A DNA stretch of 6,226 bases from positions 73,844 through 80,069 of the forward strand of contig DEUP01000001.1 in assembly GCA_002362625.1 (NCBI GenBank). The letters run 5' to 3'. The notes beneath the pieces are model-generated. The model was not told the origin of the DNA, searched no databases, and was given only the letters and a program-made list of their open reading frames with translations. This DNA is from Clostridiales bacterium UBA3259. Its GTDB lineage: Bacteria; Bacillota_A; Clostridia; Oscillospirales; Oscillospiraceae. Positions 5,807 to 6,226 of the stretch are shown in pieces (positions within the stretch are counted from its first letter, which is position 1; every line of letters starts with the position of its first letter). Both the position numbers and the translations under genes were made by a program.

Positions 5807-6190
5807 ATGGATGATACCTACGGCGTGTACTTCGGAAGAAATCAGGCGGGGAAGGTGCAGGTGCAGCGGCAGGGGCTATATTATCGTTTCATTTGCCGCT
5901 GTCAGCTTTCCGGGGATGTGGTGTGCAGGCTCCATGTGGCCTGCGGAGACAAGCGGGAGAGTCTGGGGGTTGTGGTACCCATGGAGGATGGCTTCGGCCT
6001 GGACACCAGGATCCCTGTGAAGCGATTGGGGGAGGGGAAAATGGAGTTTTTGCTGGTGCCCAAGCATGAGGTGGGCAGCGAGGCCTTTGTTCCGGTGTAC
6101 CCGGAGGAACCCTTTTCCTACATAGAGCGGCTGAAAAACGCTTATCTTGCCAGGAAGAATGGACAGATAGGCATTGTGATACGGGAATGA
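5807..6190 (+). CDS. Conserved-looking hypothetical protein, 127 residues
   Basis: I do not recognise a named family. The protein begins MDDTYGVYFGRNQAGKVQVQ and appears soluble: there is no signal peptide and no membrane segment. Most of it reads as alternating short strands (KVQVQRQGLYYRFICRC at 16-32, LGVVVPMEDGFGLDTRIPV at 53-71, MEFLLVPKHEV at 79-89). It ends with a short helix-like stretch (PFSYIERLKNAYLARKNG, 102-119) and a final strand, IGIVIRE. Four cysteines at 30, 32, 40 and 46, starting with a CxC, could bind a metal, but this is only suggestive. The start is supported by GGGGGGCGG six bases upstream, which is also the 3' arm of a strong hairpin. It follows ndoA by 48 bases on the same strand, so co-transcription is likely. 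An overlapping ATG at 5784 opens another frame with a less convincing, tryptophan- and arginine-rich product. Function unknown. Confidence 0.8.
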   Translation: MDDTYGVYFGRNQAGKVQVQRQGLYYRFICRCQLSGDVVCRLHVACGDKRESLGVVVPMEDGFGLDTRIPVKRLGEGKMEFLLVPKHEVGSEAFVPVYPEEPFSYIERLKNAYLARKNGQIGIVIRE

Positions 6191-6226
6191 AGCATGGGCC
6201 GTTAAATAATGCGTACTGAATAACGC

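Noticed and set aside
6200..6225. Inverted repeat CGTTA...TAACG, with GCGT/ACGC nested in part, at the window end
   Set aside because: The arms are short, the two pairings compete, and the window ends before any T-run or next gene could give context.

Overview
The window is ordinary chromosomal DNA from a fairly GC-rich Gram-positive bacterium, most likely a member of the Clostridia of the Oscillospiraceae type. The evidence is a T-box leader in front of pheST, a Gram-positive style PheS with a cysteine-rich insert, strong AAGGAGG-type ribosome binding sites, a B. subtilis-like EndoA (MazF) and a lipoprotein signal. The taxonomic guess is inference; no marker here fixes a genus. I see no insertion sequence, phage gene, CRISPR array, tRNA or rRNA.

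Left part, minus strand (1-2186): a phenylalanyl-tRNA synthetase operon. Reading right to left there is a probable promoter, a T-box riboswitch with a likely UUC (Phe) specifier, an intrinsic terminator, pheS (complete) and pheT (cut by the window edge after 274 codons). Uncharged tRNA-Phe should favour the antiterminator and raise synthesis of both subunits.

Middle part, plus strand (2244-5250): a divergent promoter starts a tight three-gene run. It encodes an M32 metallocarboxypeptidase, the stand-alone ADP/ATP-dependent NAD(P)H-hydrate dehydratase NnrD, and a small lipoprotein that looks LolA/YdcC-like. The gaps are 10 and 12 bases, with no terminator between the genes.

Right part, plus strand (5251-6226): a 142-base structured gap, then an EndoA/MazF endoribonuclease with intact catalytic residues but no antitoxin gene next to it. 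After another strong hairpin comes a 127-residue beta-rich protein of unknown function. The order nnrD - lipoprotein - ndoA echoes the B. subtilis acpS - ydcC - alr - ndoAI - ndoA region, with alr and the antitoxin gene ndoAI missing.

The points most worth a second look are the antitoxin-less EndoA, a hairpin in its leader that contains a UACAU pentamer (the B. subtilis EndoA cleavage site), a hairpin whose 3' arm covers the ribosome binding site of the unknown last gene, and the compact Stem I of the T-box. I do not see a clearly new multi-gene system.
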